Of a stretch of DNA of 64,000 nt, positions 1-11,940 are shown piece by piece. The notes under the pieces are model-generated. The model was given only the letters and a program-made list of their open reading frames with translations, was not told the origin of the DNA and ran no database searches. The stretch lies in contig NC_071331.1 of assembly GCF_010183535.1 (NCBI RefSeq), positions 12,834,001 through 12,898,000 of the forward strand. Reading direction: 5' to 3'. Numbering within the stretch: position 1 is the first letter of the stretch; each line of letters begins with the position of its first letter. The DNA comes from Caenorhabditis remanei (Eukaryota; Nematoda; Chromadorea; Rhabditida; Rhabditidae). A program made the translations under genes and the position numbers.

Positions 1-1486
1 TTCTTTCTCGTTTGTTTCTGAGCTCTTTTTTTCAATGTGAAAACACGGACGGCTCCTTCAATAATGAAGAAGATCTTTCCTTCCTCCGTTCATATCTTTC
101 AATTTTCGTTTTTGTTGAAGATGATGGCGAGGCAGAAGAGAAGTTTAGCGTTGTTTTGTGTAAAATGACGACAATTGGCACCGGGGAACTTGGAAGAGGT
201 TAGAGGGATGAGAACTGAGAAAAAGTAAAGAAAAATGAAGAAAAAAAAGCTATAGACAAAAAGGTTATATCACGGGGAAGAGATAGATAAGTTTGTGAAA
301 GAAGAGACAAAGAAGAGAGGGAAGGAGGGAAGATATTGACTGATGGGAGAGATAATTGATGAAAATTAAAGATCAATTTAAAGAAAAAATCAATTAAGGT
401 GCGTAAATCAATAAAGAAGTTCAAATTTCAAAAAAAATGCAATAAATTAGGAAGATCTGAAGATTACTTATCTTGAAGGAATGGAACCTTTGGATTTTCA
501 ACATTCCTCTCGACTTCTGTGGTCATAGTAAAAACCTCATCGTACTCGGCTTAACCAGTATGAAAAAATGTTGATCACAATCTCATATTTTAGTTTTGGC
601 TCTAATTTGAGAACTATTCAAAACTATCCAATAGTAAATAAAGCTTATCCTAATGCAATAAAATGTCAATAAAATGGAGTAAAGGCTCCAACCACTGAAA
701 ACGTTAGGACTATTTGAAGCATGAACCAAGTCAAACTGAGCCTAAAATCGAAAGGTTTCAGATTTAAAATGCATAGAGTTTCCTCGTCAAAAGGTGACAT
801 CCCCTTTCTTGACATGGCCGAAATCTCCTAGAATCCTAGGCCATCGCGCACCGTTTGCTTTTTGCAGCGAGGTTTGAAATCCGAAATAATCTCCTCCTTC
901 TTCTCTAATCTTAATGAAATCTACTCAATAGCACAACATCAAACGGGAGTCCCCGGAGACAATCAGTTGTTTATCTCCTCTTTCTTTCTCTCTCCTTCTG
1001 CGTCTATCATTTCGTTACACTCATTTGCTCTACTCGTTTCTTCTTCTCGGGCAGCCCGTGTTGTGACTTGTTTTCTTCTTGTTCTCATTCTCCTTCTCCA
1101 TTTTTTTTGTGTTTTTTGTGTTCCTCCTTGGCCGGTCTATGGCCTAGATTTTGTAATTGTTTTCTGGATTGCATCGAGCCCTTTTTCCACAGTATAGTCA
1201 ATAAGAATACATTGAGCACATGTTTAGTTTGAAATCAGCAACATTGAGCATCAACAAATAACCTCAAAAATGATCCGAAATCAATACACATCTCAATTTG
1301 TTTTACTGCGAGCAGCAGAGTAAGAAGCATTATATTGCGTCATCGAGTGTAGAATTTCATTTTGTTTCTCGATTCGGAGAGCCACGAGCTCACGTTTTCA
1401 AGCTCTCCTGACCTTTGTTTCTATGTCTGCGTCTCTTCGGCTCTGATTGCATAGATCATTTTTTGACATATTGATATTATTTTCAG
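1..1486. other. upstream region of the PFKFB gene, no gene supported
   Basis: No convincing coding exon is visible. The stretch is A/T-rich with pyrimidine tracts and ends at a TTTTCAG acceptor at about 1481-1486. That acceptor could receive a spliced leader or an upstream exon of the PFKFB gene. The short open frames here are low-complexity and lack splice support. Confidence 0.5.
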
Positions 1487-1492
1487 AGCGAT

Positions 1493-3429
1493 ATGGAAAT
1501 CCCACCTGGCCTCGAAACGACGAAGCGAAAAGTGGCTCATAGTGATGAACATGGATTTTCTGGTAAGAACATGTTTACTTTTTTCCATTTCAAGTCAATT
1601 TTTCAGACCAAGTTCGCGTTCCGAATGTCATAGTTATGGTTGGATTACCGGCACGTGGAAAGACATACATATCAAAGAAACTGTGCCGATACCTCAAATG
1701 GACTGGATTCAAGACGAAAGTGTTCAATGTGGGAGAGTATCGAAGAACAGATGCGAACGCTGCCGACGCTATTCACGGAGCAAATGCTTCGTTCTTTTCG
1801 CCTGATAATGCAGATGCTTTGAAAGTTCGAGCGTAAGTTTTTGATGTTATTGACATATGATATATGATGTTAGGGTGACCTTTTGAGATAAGATAATAGA
1901 TATGTATACTATCTTATCGGTACAATCAGTAATGGTACGATTACTGAGAATAATGACGTCAGATTGAACCAAAATTCTTATCGAAAAACAAACAGATGTA
2001 TAGAAGCAATTCTTGAACAAAATTATACTAACAATAAGACTAATCAGACAGCAATCGAATGGAAATTAGAAAACACCTGGAATGGAAAGTGGGACAAAAG
2101 AAATTAATAATATTAAAAAAAAATAGCTAACTCTACTAAAAGATTTTCAGTGAGTCCGCTCGCCGTGCAATGGAAGACATGGCTGATTATTTGAATTCTG
2201 GAAGCGGGAGCGTCGCTATCTTCGATGCCACCAACACCACGAAAGATCGTCGGAGCATCATTATCGACTTCTGCAAAAAGAAACGACTTCGATGCTTCTT
2301 CATCGAATCAGTCTGTGATGATCCAGCAATTATTGATAGTAATGTCACTGATGTCAAGGTGAGTTTACGACACAATGGTTTTCAGATTAAAAACATTTTG
2401 CTCGTTCCAGGTCAATTCACCAGATTACAAAGGGTTAATGACTGCTGAACAAGCTAAGGAAGATTTTATGAATCGAATTGAAAACTACAAACGACAATAC
2501 GAGCCATTGGAAGAATCGGAGCATGAAAGTCTCAGTTTCATAAAAGTAATCAATGCGGGGAGATCATTCAAAGTTCATCAAGTTAGAGGCCATGTTCAAA
2601 GTCGAGTTGTCTATTTTCTCATGAATATTCATCTTTTACCGAGAAGTATCTATTTGACAAGAGTGAGTTTGAGTATCTGAAACGAGATGTAACATTATAT
2701 TATTTTCCAGCACGGACAGTCGGAATATAACGCAATGGGACGACTCGGTGGAGATTCTCCACTGACCGACGATGGACGGAAGTATGCATCAGCTCTTGCT
2801 GATTTCTTCGAAGAAGAGGAAGTTCCTGGTCTTCGTGTCTGGTGTTCTCAAAAAGTACGAGCTGCTCAAACTGCTCAGCAACTGAAACCAGATTTCCATA
2901 CAGAGTATTGGAAGGCTCTCGATGAGTTGGATGCTGGTATTTGTGAAGGATTGACTTATGAAGATATTACTCAAAGATATCCGAAACAAGCTGACGATCG
3001 AGCAACTGACAAGTATCACTATCGTTATCCAAGTGGAGAGAGTTATGAAGATGTTGTCAGTCGTTTGGAGCCGGTTATTATGGAGTTGGAGAGACAGGTA
3101 ATTTTTCAATAAGCTTTTTGCAGAGAGCAGTAATATGTAATGATTTCAGGCTAATGTTCTCGTCGTTTCTCATCAAGCAGTACTTCGATGTATTCTTGCT
3201 TACTTCTACGATCGCCCACTCTCTGAACTTCCGTACATCGACATCCCACTTCACTCGCTTGTAAAGTTGACTCCACGTGCGTATCATTGTGATTCTACCA
3301 TCTACGCACTCGATTTGGAGACTGGAGAGGTAAAATAATTGCTGCAAGTTCTGACATAATCTCTCGAAAAGTTTTCAGTGGACCGAAACCAGTGCTCAAC
3401 TTCCATTGTGTGACAGTCCAAGGGATTAA
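1493..3429 (+). CDS. pfkb-1.2: 6-phosphofructo-2-kinase/fructose-2,6-bisphosphatase, seven exons
   Basis: A bifunctional cytosolic enzyme that makes and degrades fructose 2,6-bisphosphate, the allosteric switch between glycolysis and gluconeogenesis. Exons: 1493-1562, 1607-1832, 2151-2358, 2411-2662, 2711-3097, 3150-3329, 3379-3429. All phases agree and give 457 residues, normal for the family. The N-terminal kinase half has the P-loop GLPARGKT at residues 36-43. The phosphatase half has LTRHGQSEYN (catalytic His about 253), the acid loop ALDELDAG, and the second catalytic His in VVSHQAVLR (about 389). The ATG at 1493 is the first in the exon, but the frame is open back to the acceptor at 1486, so a longer N-terminus joined from an upstream exon is possible. 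Family assignment is certain. The symbol rests on my memory of the locus order. Confidence 0.93.
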
Positions 3430-3769
3430 TCAAATATTTATTTTTGTTGTATATTTTCTGTCGGCATAGATTCCACACTGCATGTATTATTTTTTATGTA
3501 ACTGTTGCTTCTTTTTAATTTTTCTGTACGAGTTATATAATTTGCCCATCCAAAGTTCCCAAACCATATTCATAAATGCGATTTATTATTAATTGAGTTC
3601 TAAAATGCAATAGAGACCAGCTCTGTTAAGATTATGCACTAAATATAAATGTGACCGTAAGTTGATATAAAGCTAGTCATGGGGATTGAGAATGACTGAA
3701 TTTTCAGGCAATATTGTGTGAGCAGGAAAGTAATAAACATGAAAAAATGTACAATTAATTACAAAAAGG
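3430..3769. other. convergent 3' ends of the PFKFB gene and inx-7
   Basis: This 340-bp A/T-rich stretch lies between the + strand PFKFB stop and the - strand inx-7 stop and should hold both 3' UTRs. I see no further gene. Confidence 0.6.
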
Positions 3770-5836
3770 TCACCAATTCTTTCTCTCACTTGTTTTTGGA
3801 ACCTTGGATTCGTTTTCTTCAAGTTGAGTGAATGATGGTGAACCAGTATGAGCCAATGATGGACGATGAGGATTGGCAGACGTGCCAGGGCTGTTCTTCT
3901 TTTTGTTGGACTGTGCTTTTTGCTGCTCTGAAAATGATACACACATATAAAAATGAAAACTTTAAATTTCACCTTTTTGCTACTTTTCTCGTCTTCACTG
4001 CTGCTATCATCAAACTTTTTAGTCGGCGCGTCCGGCTCCTCAAAACTGTTGAATGGGCGAAGTTGGGTTGAAATCGATCCTTGCTGAAACGAAAATATCC
4101 TAAATTCGAATTTCACCGATATCAAAACACACTCTTCCTTTCGGAGCTTTTTCCATTTGTTCAGTTCCACGCCGTCTTTGATTATGACTTGTCGATGGAG
4201 CAGTGCTCATCGCACTTTCAACTTGAGCATCTTCATTCGGACGAAGCAGTGGGAGAACTGCATTCATTTGTTTCAAAGTTCTGAATAATTTGAATTTAAA
4301 AAAATCGAAGAATAATGATTCAATTTCTTACGCTCTTTGTGCTTCAATCTCAATATAAGTCTTGAAAAGAACTGCAATAAGTTCAGTGGTAAACACGACA
4401 TCAGCGTGTTGAGCGATTAGTTGAAGAAGGAAAAGACCGTCAGTGCCGAGATAGAGAGTGATGAAACGTTGAACATGTTCGCGGTTTTCTGAAAATGAAC
4501 CATTATTTTCCGGTAACCATTTTAATTTTGATAACTCACTCAAATTATCTTTATCGAAAGGCGTTTCACACATCTCCAAGTGATTCAGAATAAAATGTTC
4601 GTTGTAGGTTTCATTGAAGACAGCAAAAAGCCATGAGCAAAGATTAGCGACTGTGAAGGCGCCGAGGAAGATGTACCTGAATTTCAACTTGATGAAGGGC
4701 AGCAATTTCCAACTTGTTAGCCGTCTCGAATAATAAAAATCTCGAAAATCTGCAATTAACCCATTTTTAAAATCTTACCATGCCCACAAAAACACGAAAA
4801 TCTTTTCGGTGAACAAATTTAGAAGAAGTACGCATTGAACTGTATGCATCTGGACGTTTCCCATGTCGCGAGTCTCGAAATCACAGAGAGTGACACGTGG
4901 AAACACTCCACTCTCTCGCCAGGATTCGTTTCCATTCGAGTTTCCATAGAATATCGTTTTCCACATATCGAAACCGAAATTCTTTTGACGATCATGAGGA
5001 AGCATGTATCTGGAAATGAATTGTTCCAGTTTTTGAACTAACTTGACTTCGTCAAATATAAAATTTCTCACCTATTCAACAAATTCGACTGCAAGACAAC
5101 ATTGAGCAAGAATGCAACTTTCGCAACGAAATATATGAATGTTACGTAATAAGCAGAGTATTTGATGTTCAGAAAACGAAGAATCTTGTGTGGAGCGATT
5201 TTTTTCTGAAAATCAATTGTAAAGATGTATGTTTAGATCTAAAATTCGAACCAGTTTCAGACGTTTCTGGAAACGCAAGACTCCTCGTAAATGAATGCAT
5301 AACGTGTCGATATTCGCCTTTTTCACTAAAGGGACTGCATTATTTTCATCAGAAGCAACTCTTAGAATTTCGCCGACTTGCATTCCGCTCTGGCTGGCGA
5401 AGTATTTCCAGATAAAGCAGGGAAGACGAAAACAAGCAGCTTCAAATAAGAGGAAGAATGACATCCATTGATAGTATGATATCTTTTCACCGCCCTTTTT
5501 CACATATCTTGGAACAGGTCCTCTTCCTGATACGGTGATTCCGTCAGCGACAACATCACTTGGATCGATAACTTGCTCAACAAGCTCACTTGTGAATGGT
5601 ATGAAATATGTCGGCTGAGCCCAGCAATAATTGTTCGAGTACTGAACCCAAGCACTTGTGAAGTCCAATGGTACCATACATTCAATTGGCGTTCCACCGA
5701 ACTGTTTCCATGATATTAAGACAGCCAGACCAACTAAAAGATTCGATGTGAGAAAAGAATGCACACTGGCTATCAAATCTTTTGCCCCAGTCCTATTTGT
5801 ATACGGGACCGTGTTTAAGACACGGAAGACGAACAT
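3770..5836 (-). CDS. inx-7: innexin gap-junction subunit, eight exons
   Basis: Innexins form invertebrate gap junctions and hemichannels in the plasma membrane. Exons in transcript order: 5836-5252, 5205-5072, 5009-4779, 4676-4540, 4488-4332, 4280-4133, 4083-3973, 3925-3770, about 552 residues. Diagnostic features are four membrane segments, the YYQW signature at the second segment, and cysteine-bearing extracellular loops such as YSNNYCWAQ. The C-terminal tail is hydrophilic, rich in Ser, Lys and Asp. The ATG lies directly after a TTTTTTAG acceptor (5837-5844), which fits trans-splicing onto the first codon. The last exon has two adjacent AGs (3929-3926). The second gives a low-complexity tail ending at 3770. 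The first keeps a different frame open to 3673, so the exact C-terminus is uncertain. Confidence 0.9.
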
Positions 5837-5981
5837 CTAAAAAAGGGGATTGTGTTTGGGATGAACTTAAAGTGCTCGAGATACTCTATGAGCTGATCTT
5901 CTGACTTTTGGTGCGATGTAAAAAAAAGAAAGTGGTATGTAAACGTTTTGACGTTTATTAAACATCAAATAAATCAACAAA
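5837..5981 (-). promoter_or_regulatory. rps-25/inx-7 intercistronic spacer, probable SL2 operon signal
   Basis: Only 145 bp separate the rps-25 stop from the inx-7 ATG. On the - strand they contain a poly(A) signal (5959-5954), then a uridine-rich run (about 5932-5920), then an acceptor touching the inx-7 ATG. Nematode operons are recognised by this order: upstream poly(A) site, Ur element, SL2 acceptor about 100 nt downstream. No separate promoter is visible. Confidence 0.6.
5954..5959 (-). terminator. AATAAA poly(A) signal of rps-25
   Basis: The complement reads AATAAA, 23 nt after the rps-25 stop codon, giving the very short 3' UTR usual for ribosomal protein genes. Confidence 0.8.
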
Positions 5982-6436
5982 TTATTCGACGATAACGTCA
6001 GCCTCCTTGGTGGCACGGGTGTAGACGACTTGTCCGTGGTGGTGAACGACGCACTTGACGAGTCCCTTAGCTTGGAGCTCCTTGAGTCCGGCCTTGGCCA
6101 AAGAAGCGCGCACCTTCAGACGCTCAGACACGACGGATGGGGTGATGAGCTTGTAGGTGATAACCTGGAAATTGTCATTTGAAGGAAAAAATAAACTGTG
6201 ACCATTGAGTGATCTTATGAGGGGAAAACAACCGTTTTAAAACTTTAAAAAAGTTAAAAACTAACCTCCTTGTAGAGCTTGTCGTAGGTGGCCTGGTCGA
6301 AAAGCACCATGTTGTTGAGCTTATCCCTGACCTTTCCCTTCGACCACTTCTTCTTCTTGGCCTTTCCTCCTCCAGATCCCTCCTTCTTCTTGGCTGGGGG
6401 AGCCTTGCCTCCCTTCGGGTCCTTCTTTGGGGGCAT
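5982..6436 (-). CDS. rps-25: 40S ribosomal protein S25 (eS25), two exons
   Basis: Small-subunit ribosomal protein eS25, a cytoplasmic translation component. Exons 6436-6266 and 6164-5982 encode 117 residues, the usual length. The N-terminus is the lysine/glycine/proline-rich tail typical of eS25 ([11 protein letters not shown]), followed by [13 protein letters not shown] and then the winged-helix body encoded mainly by exon 2. Codon use is strongly biased to C-ending and GGA codons (ATC, GTC, AAG, CTC), the C. elegans signature of high expression and unlike the neighbouring genes. The ATG sits six bases after a TTTTTCAG acceptor, so SL1 trans-splicing is likely. It appears to be the first gene of an operon with inx-7. 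Confidence 0.97.
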
Positions 6437-6452
6437 TTTACCTGAAAAACAA
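6437..6452 (-). promoter_or_regulatory. trans-splice acceptor of rps-25
   Basis: A GTTTTTCAG acceptor on the - strand, with its AG at 6443-6442, is followed by a five-base leader and the ATG. The context has no upstream exon, which suggests spliced-leader addition. Confidence 0.6.
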
Positions 6453-8976
6453 ACAAATATAGAAAAATCGATACCTTACGGAGATAAGTTAAGAAAAAAT
6501 TGTGACAGAATTATTATGACGAATTGAACTTAATTTTTTGAATTCGATGAAATCGGAGATTCGTATTTATGTAGTTATAAAAACTAAAAACGTAGTTATA
6601 AAAACTAATTTACAAGTTTTTGATAAAAATCTGTCTGAATAATTTATTTCTAATCATACTTGTGATCTAATGAAGCTAATAAGGTAACTAATAAGAATTA
6701 ATGAAGGAAACGGGAAGAAAAACGGTTGGAAACAAGCAGAAATATAAAAACTTTTTGGGATTGAAGAGAAAAATCGAAGAGTTCGTGCGGCGGCTGCAGT
6801 ACGGTAGAGAGTCGGTGCGAGACCCGTCCGTGAAATTCAATGCGCCTTTGACAAGTCGCGTCTGCTGTCTCTTCAATTGGCGCGCTCCCTCGCGACGAAA
6901 AATAGAAATTAGAAATTTATCGCTTGCAGTTTCAAAAAAATAGTTTTTCCAGAGAAAAAAGTGGTTGTGTCTTGAAATTGATGAAGAATTATTCAAAAAT
7001 TGACCAAAAATCTTCAAAATCATGAGTTTTCTGTTGAAACATTCAGTACTCGATTTGGAAACAGATGTTTCAATGTTATTCTGATAAAATTGATAAAAAA
7101 TCGTAAAAAGTCTGCAAATATTTGCGTGAAAAAGGAATAAATTGCTTAACAGGAATACATTCAACAAGAACAAGTTTTACAGAGCGGTACGAAAGAAGTA
7201 CGAACTAATAATTTTTTGAGGGGTTGAAACTCTTCACACAAACCAACAATCCTTTAAAAAAAATGCCAAAAGGTTATTCAGAGCTTTCAACTCCACTTTT
7301 CAGCATTTTTCTCAGTTTTGAGCCTAAGACGATCCTCCTAACCCCCATAAACTAATTATCACACTGTAAGGGGGATCCCTCAAATCCCTCAACGACATCT
7401 GAACCGATTCATCACACCCTCTGGACAAGTATCTGAACCAAATCTCTTAAACGAGGAAAACGCCCAGAAAAGGGTTGAAAGGACACAAAAAAAATTGCCG
7501 CAACACACTTCAACCGCACTAATTTGATGATGTCCACACCACGACATACAAAAAAATTGGAAGGGAAGCGATGGACAAATAGAGATATATTTGTATGAAT
7601 GTACCTGTCGTGTCTTTCGCAACACCATTTTCATTTTTTTGTGTGTTATATCTGTCTCTCTTTTCTCCGAATTTCACAATTTATGAGGTGGGAGTCATTG
7701 ACCTAAAAACCGCCTTTTACTGTCAAAAAACCGAGTCTCTTTGGTGTTTTATGTTTTTATAGTAGTAGTAGTCAAATCAAGAAATCCGGCATCCTCTCCT
7801 GGACCCGTTAGGTATCAACTTTCACACGTTTCTCGTTGAATTCTCAATTCTTTTTCCCATTTCTCTTTTCCACTACGTTTCGTTTTTCCCCGTTTTTATT
7901 TGCTCAGTTTTGTACTATTAGTTGAGCTGTTTGTGGAAAAAATGCCATTGTTCCGCCCTGCTGTTTTTCAATTTTTTCCCTTTTTCTCCATTTGCAACCT
8001 TTTTTGGAAAGTTTTGAAATCTTACTGTATCCGGATCCAATGTTTCTGAATCCTAGACAAGACAATCTTTGTTCTTTCCCCCCTTCTTCCCAAATAGTTT
8101 TTCGTCCCGGATGATTTATGATGTCAAAGTGTAACCATACAAATTGATTCAGATTATGCTAATTTCGGCAGTAGCGCACACAAAAAGAGACATACGTGGT
8201 CATGCGTTCTATCGATATTTTACCACTTTTGGCCAGTTTTAGACTTAAAATTTCTGTATCTCAATTAGGTTTTCAACTTGTCGCATTTTAAAACCAACAA
8301 ACCAAGTTGAAGTTTCCAGTTCCGAGAATTAACTGCTTAATAAACCCGTGATGAATTTTCTGATTTAGGGAAATTTAGTAGACAGCGTTTAATCCAAATG
8401 CTCCTAGAATCTTCAAAAAAGTCTATCCATAACTGTGTTACTGACCTGAATGAGAATTATCTGCAATGGAACGTATGCAAATTATAACTCTCGGGTTTCA
8501 ACAGTACCGGTTCTAATTCGGGCTCAAGACTGATCCGATCGGTCTCATCATTATTTTCCAAACTTCTAAATAAGCGACTATTTTCTTATTTACTCGGCAT
8601 ATTTAAAATCAAAACTCAGTGAACTGTCACCAAAAATTCAAAAGTTTCTGGTTTTTCTAATCAGGTATTATGTGAATTCATACATTTTCTTATCCCCATG
8701 TTGTTTCTCTTTCTTCAAATACAGAACCAAGAAAACTTCGCCACTATAAGAAGATCGATGCTTTGACCACAATATTGTAGATCCAGGATTCTCAAACCTA
8801 TCTAATATGAAATTTTCATAAAGTACAGTAAGCTTCTGAACACATTTTAAACATTGTCGTCTTTGGTTTCTTCGTAGGATCTTGAAGATCTCGGTTTAAG
8901 TATTGTGAATAGGTAGATTTTAATTATTTACATTAAAAACTGATTTGGAAGCTGAAATTTGGAAAGATAAAAGTTA

Positions 8977-8984
8977 CTGTTTCA
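8977..8984 (+). promoter_or_regulatory. Ruby-motif core CTGTTTCA
   Basis: Exact 8-mer in an A/T-rich context (AAGTTA before it, AAACG after). In C. elegans this core lies roughly 40 nt upstream of the 5' U of 21U-RNAs. Confidence 0.5.
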
Positions 8985-9811
8985 AAACGTGAAAAATTGA
9001 AAGAAGTGTGACCTATTCCAGATAAAATCAAAAACAGTACGAATAGGAGAAAGACGAATCCAGAACTGCATTTCTCATTCGAACCTATCGACTGGCAGTC
9101 AGACAAATAGAGCTTCTTCTTGAGGTAATTTATAAATAACATAAGAAAATTTATTGAATCCCAAAAGACTGCTGGATAAACTAGAAAATAATAATCATAG
9201 CTTTAAAATGAACTCGATGAAACACTAATTCCACTTTTCAATTCCTTATGCTCTCATAATCCAAACTCATGTATCTCTCTCCCTGTTTCTTGTCATAAAC
9301 ATATTGTTCCATTTGTTTCTTTTTCCTCCCATCATATCCCCCAATGTCCCTTTTTTCCATCCCATTCCAATTCGTAACCCGATACTTCTTGTCACAAGTG
9401 TTTCTCTTTCTCTTTTTTGTTTTTCTTCTACTCTTCATCCCCAGTTTTCTCAAAAACTTTTTACATGTTTCTCATCTGTAGAGTGCACACTTCTTCTACT
9501 TTTCTACTTCCGTTCCTCCACCACTTTTCTCCATTTTTTCTTTTTGAAGAACCGAGAAAATGTGCAAAAATGTGAGAGGAGAAGAGCCCAGTAGTCAATC
9601 ATTGTTCCTCTAGGATTAACGACCACTTTTTCTTTTTTTGAGAACTTCTTTTGATGGAAAAAGTGCACTTGATCTATACTCCTAGTAGTTGAAAGTCCCC
9701 AAGAGTTGTTCATTCGAAATTTGACACAAAAGGCTATTGATTCTAATCCAAAATTCCATTGGGATTCATGTGAATACATAGATTTGAATAAATTCATTGA
9801 GTCTTCCACTT

Positions 9812-9859
9812 GACATTTTGGGACTAAGAGAACATGACATTTTGGGACTAAGAGAACAT
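9812..9859 (+). repeat. 24-bp perfect tandem duplication
   Basis: Two adjacent identical 24-bp copies (9812-9835 and 9836-9859) beginning GACATTTTGGG and ending GAGAACAT. Identity without divergence suggests a recent slippage or repair event. Confidence 0.95.
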
Positions 9860-10008
9860 CGGGTTAGTGTCTGTTTGGAATTCAGATGAGAGTTGCGTCG
9901 TTGTCTGACAGATTGCTATCTTTTCGAAAAGACAGAGACTGATTGCTTGGAAACTGAAACGAGTAATCGCATCATCATATTGTCTGAAAAGCGAGAAAAA
10001 AATATCTC

Positions 10009-10016
10009 TGAAACAG
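10009..10016 (-). promoter_or_regulatory. Ruby-motif core CTGTTTCA, - strand
   Basis: The + strand reads TGAAACAG, an exact reverse complement of the core, flanked by A/T-rich sequence. Confidence 0.45.
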
Positions 10017-10200
10017 GATTTTTAGAACTGGAAAATACAGTATTTTGAAAAGTCCTCTTTATTATTATGAATTTGAGGTGAATCAGTTAATTTTTTTGTG
10101 AAAAATAACATACTAGGCTAGTTTTCATTTCTATTTCAAGCTGGGAGTCCATTTGTGCTAGCACTCTCTCTGAATATTTCGATTTGAAATCTGAAGCAAA

Positions 10201-10208
10201 TGAAACAG
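10201..10208 (-). promoter_or_regulatory. Ruby-motif core CTGTTTCA, - strand
   Basis: Exact reverse complement (TGAAACAG), 192 bp from the previous - strand core, in non-coding sequence. Confidence 0.45.
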
Positions 10209-10342
10209 TGACTATCAAATCTATAGTCAAAAGAATCTTCGTTCCTACAATGCCTATGGCGTAGAGTCATTTTTATTTGAAGTCCTATTTTTATGGGTAT
10301 AAAACCAAAAAAAGTTGCAAAAGTTGCAGTTTGGCCTTCTGA

Positions 10343-10980
10343 ATTTAAAGGTGGACTAAACTCAACTCTGATATTTTCATGGAATAATGTATGAGTACCT
10401 GTGAGTTCATTTTCATACCGAAAAAATTGTAAAAATCGGTCTGGAACCCGCTGAGAGCGATCGCCGGTGAGTTTGGGCATTTCGCTGACCGGTGAAAATT
10501 GGCGGTATGGCTCAGCAATTCGAGTTCAGTCGTATGTTCATTTGTTCATTTCCGTGAGTTCATCTTCATATTTCAACAATTTTTCAATTCGGTTCATTCC
10601 CCGCGGAGAACGAGCGGCAAAACAGTTTGGGCATTTCTGTGGCCATGGAACATTCTAGAACTTTTTCGAAAATGTTGTTTTTTTCGAGTTTTCTTAGTTT
10701 TTTCCAACATTTTTGTAATAATTCTACCAATTTTTGCCGTTCACTTTCGAAATTATTGAAAGAAAACAACAAAAATGACCGAAAATAGCGATAAAATTTG
10801 AAAAAATAAACATGGCCGAAGTCGAATTTCTAGGCCACCGAAATGCCCAAACTCACCGGCGATCGTTTTCTGCGGGTTCCAGATCGAATTTAAAAATTCT
10901 TTCGATATGAAAATGAACTCACAGGTACTCATACATTATTCTATGAAAATATCAGAGTTGAGTTTAGTCCACCTTTAAAT
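10343..10980. mobile_element. 638-bp foldback element with about 140-bp inverted arms
   Basis: The left arm starts ATTTAAAGGTGGACTAAACT near 10343. The right arm is its near-perfect reverse complement ending at 10980. Complementarity continues inward through the GAACTCACAGGTACTCATAC block and the GCGATCGCCGGTGAGTTTGG block (about 10460-10483 and 10849-10867). The middle (about 10490-10840) holds weaker, diverged copies of the same phrases. No transposase is present, so this is a non-autonomous DNA element. The TTTAAA-containing ends recall the PALTTTAAA palindromic families of C. elegans, but I could not check this. Confidence 0.85.
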
Positions 10981-11932
10981 TATAAAGATTTTTCAGAACT
11001 AACGAGAAGCTCCCGGTCACTTTGAAACAATAAGCTATCGGTAAATCTGTACGGTTGTACCACGTTATCAAAATTTGTCCAATTCGTCGTAGAAAATTCA
11101 CTTTCCAAGTACTATATCTACAGTTTCAGGAATGGCATACGGTATGATTGTAATCTAGTCTTTCGTTCTTTTTCATTTCGTTCGGAATCGGATATTGTAA
11201 ATGTTTCTGGGTGTTCAATTAAACCAACATTTTGTTTTCTTTCGTTGCTCCAAAATCTAAATCCCATCTCCCTCTTCGTCTCCCTTTTCACTTCCAAATA
11301 GATAAGTTGATTAGGGCGCCAAGGTCTTCTTCTTTCTTCTTTTTTTCACTCTTGTTTGTCGTTGGAATCCTCTGCTTGTCAAATGTGCACAAAAAGAGAA
11401 AAGAAGACGTCCGTCTCTTCTTCTTCTACTTTTTCCAAAAATCAATAGGAAGAAGGCGAGGGAACATGCATTTCTGTCCATCTGCGTTTCCATATTCTCT
11501 CTGAGTTTCTTCTGGATCAGAGAGACGGAGAAGAAGCTTCCGTTTTGCACCCAAACAGACGAAGGGTCACCACCAACCGCCCTTCTCCCTCCTCCCAGCC
11601 GACAAGCACATTTGTGCTTGTGTTTGGAAGAGGAAGATGCCTATGAGCTGTGACATATAAACTACTTTTTGCATATCATATATATTTCACGCCAGTTTTA
11701 CTTCGCTTTTTTTTCTTTTTTCAAGATTCCAAAGATCTCCGTTTCAAAGTCTTCTTAATAAATACGTCGGCAACTTGTGCTGATTCTGTTGCGGGTTCAG
11801 TTCGACATATCCTGTATTAAAACAGGACACACATTTCTTTTTTCATGCAACACATCCTTCTAGAGGACATACTCAATACGAATACCTTTTGTTTATGTAA
11901 AGTACCCAAAAATCTGAAAAAGAAAATAAAGA

Positions 11933-11940
11933 CTGTTTCA
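11933..11940 (+). promoter_or_regulatory. Ruby-motif core CTGTTTCA
   Basis: Exact core preceded by an A-rich stretch (AAAATAAAGA) in non-coding sequence. Confidence 0.45.

Noticed and set aside
4749..4777. Use of the acceptor at 4750 for innexin exon 4
   Set aside because: It would complete TGA with the preceding exon's TG; the acceptor at 4677 restores the WYIFLG membrane segment in phase.
6688..7173. 161-residue - strand open frame upstream of rps-25
   Set aside because: Composition is Phe/Asn/Ser-rich from A/T-rich DNA; no splice sites or family signature support it.
7386..9600. Several 60-100-residue open frames on both strands
   Set aside because: All are short, overlapping and compositionally driven; none shows a start, splice or domain signal.
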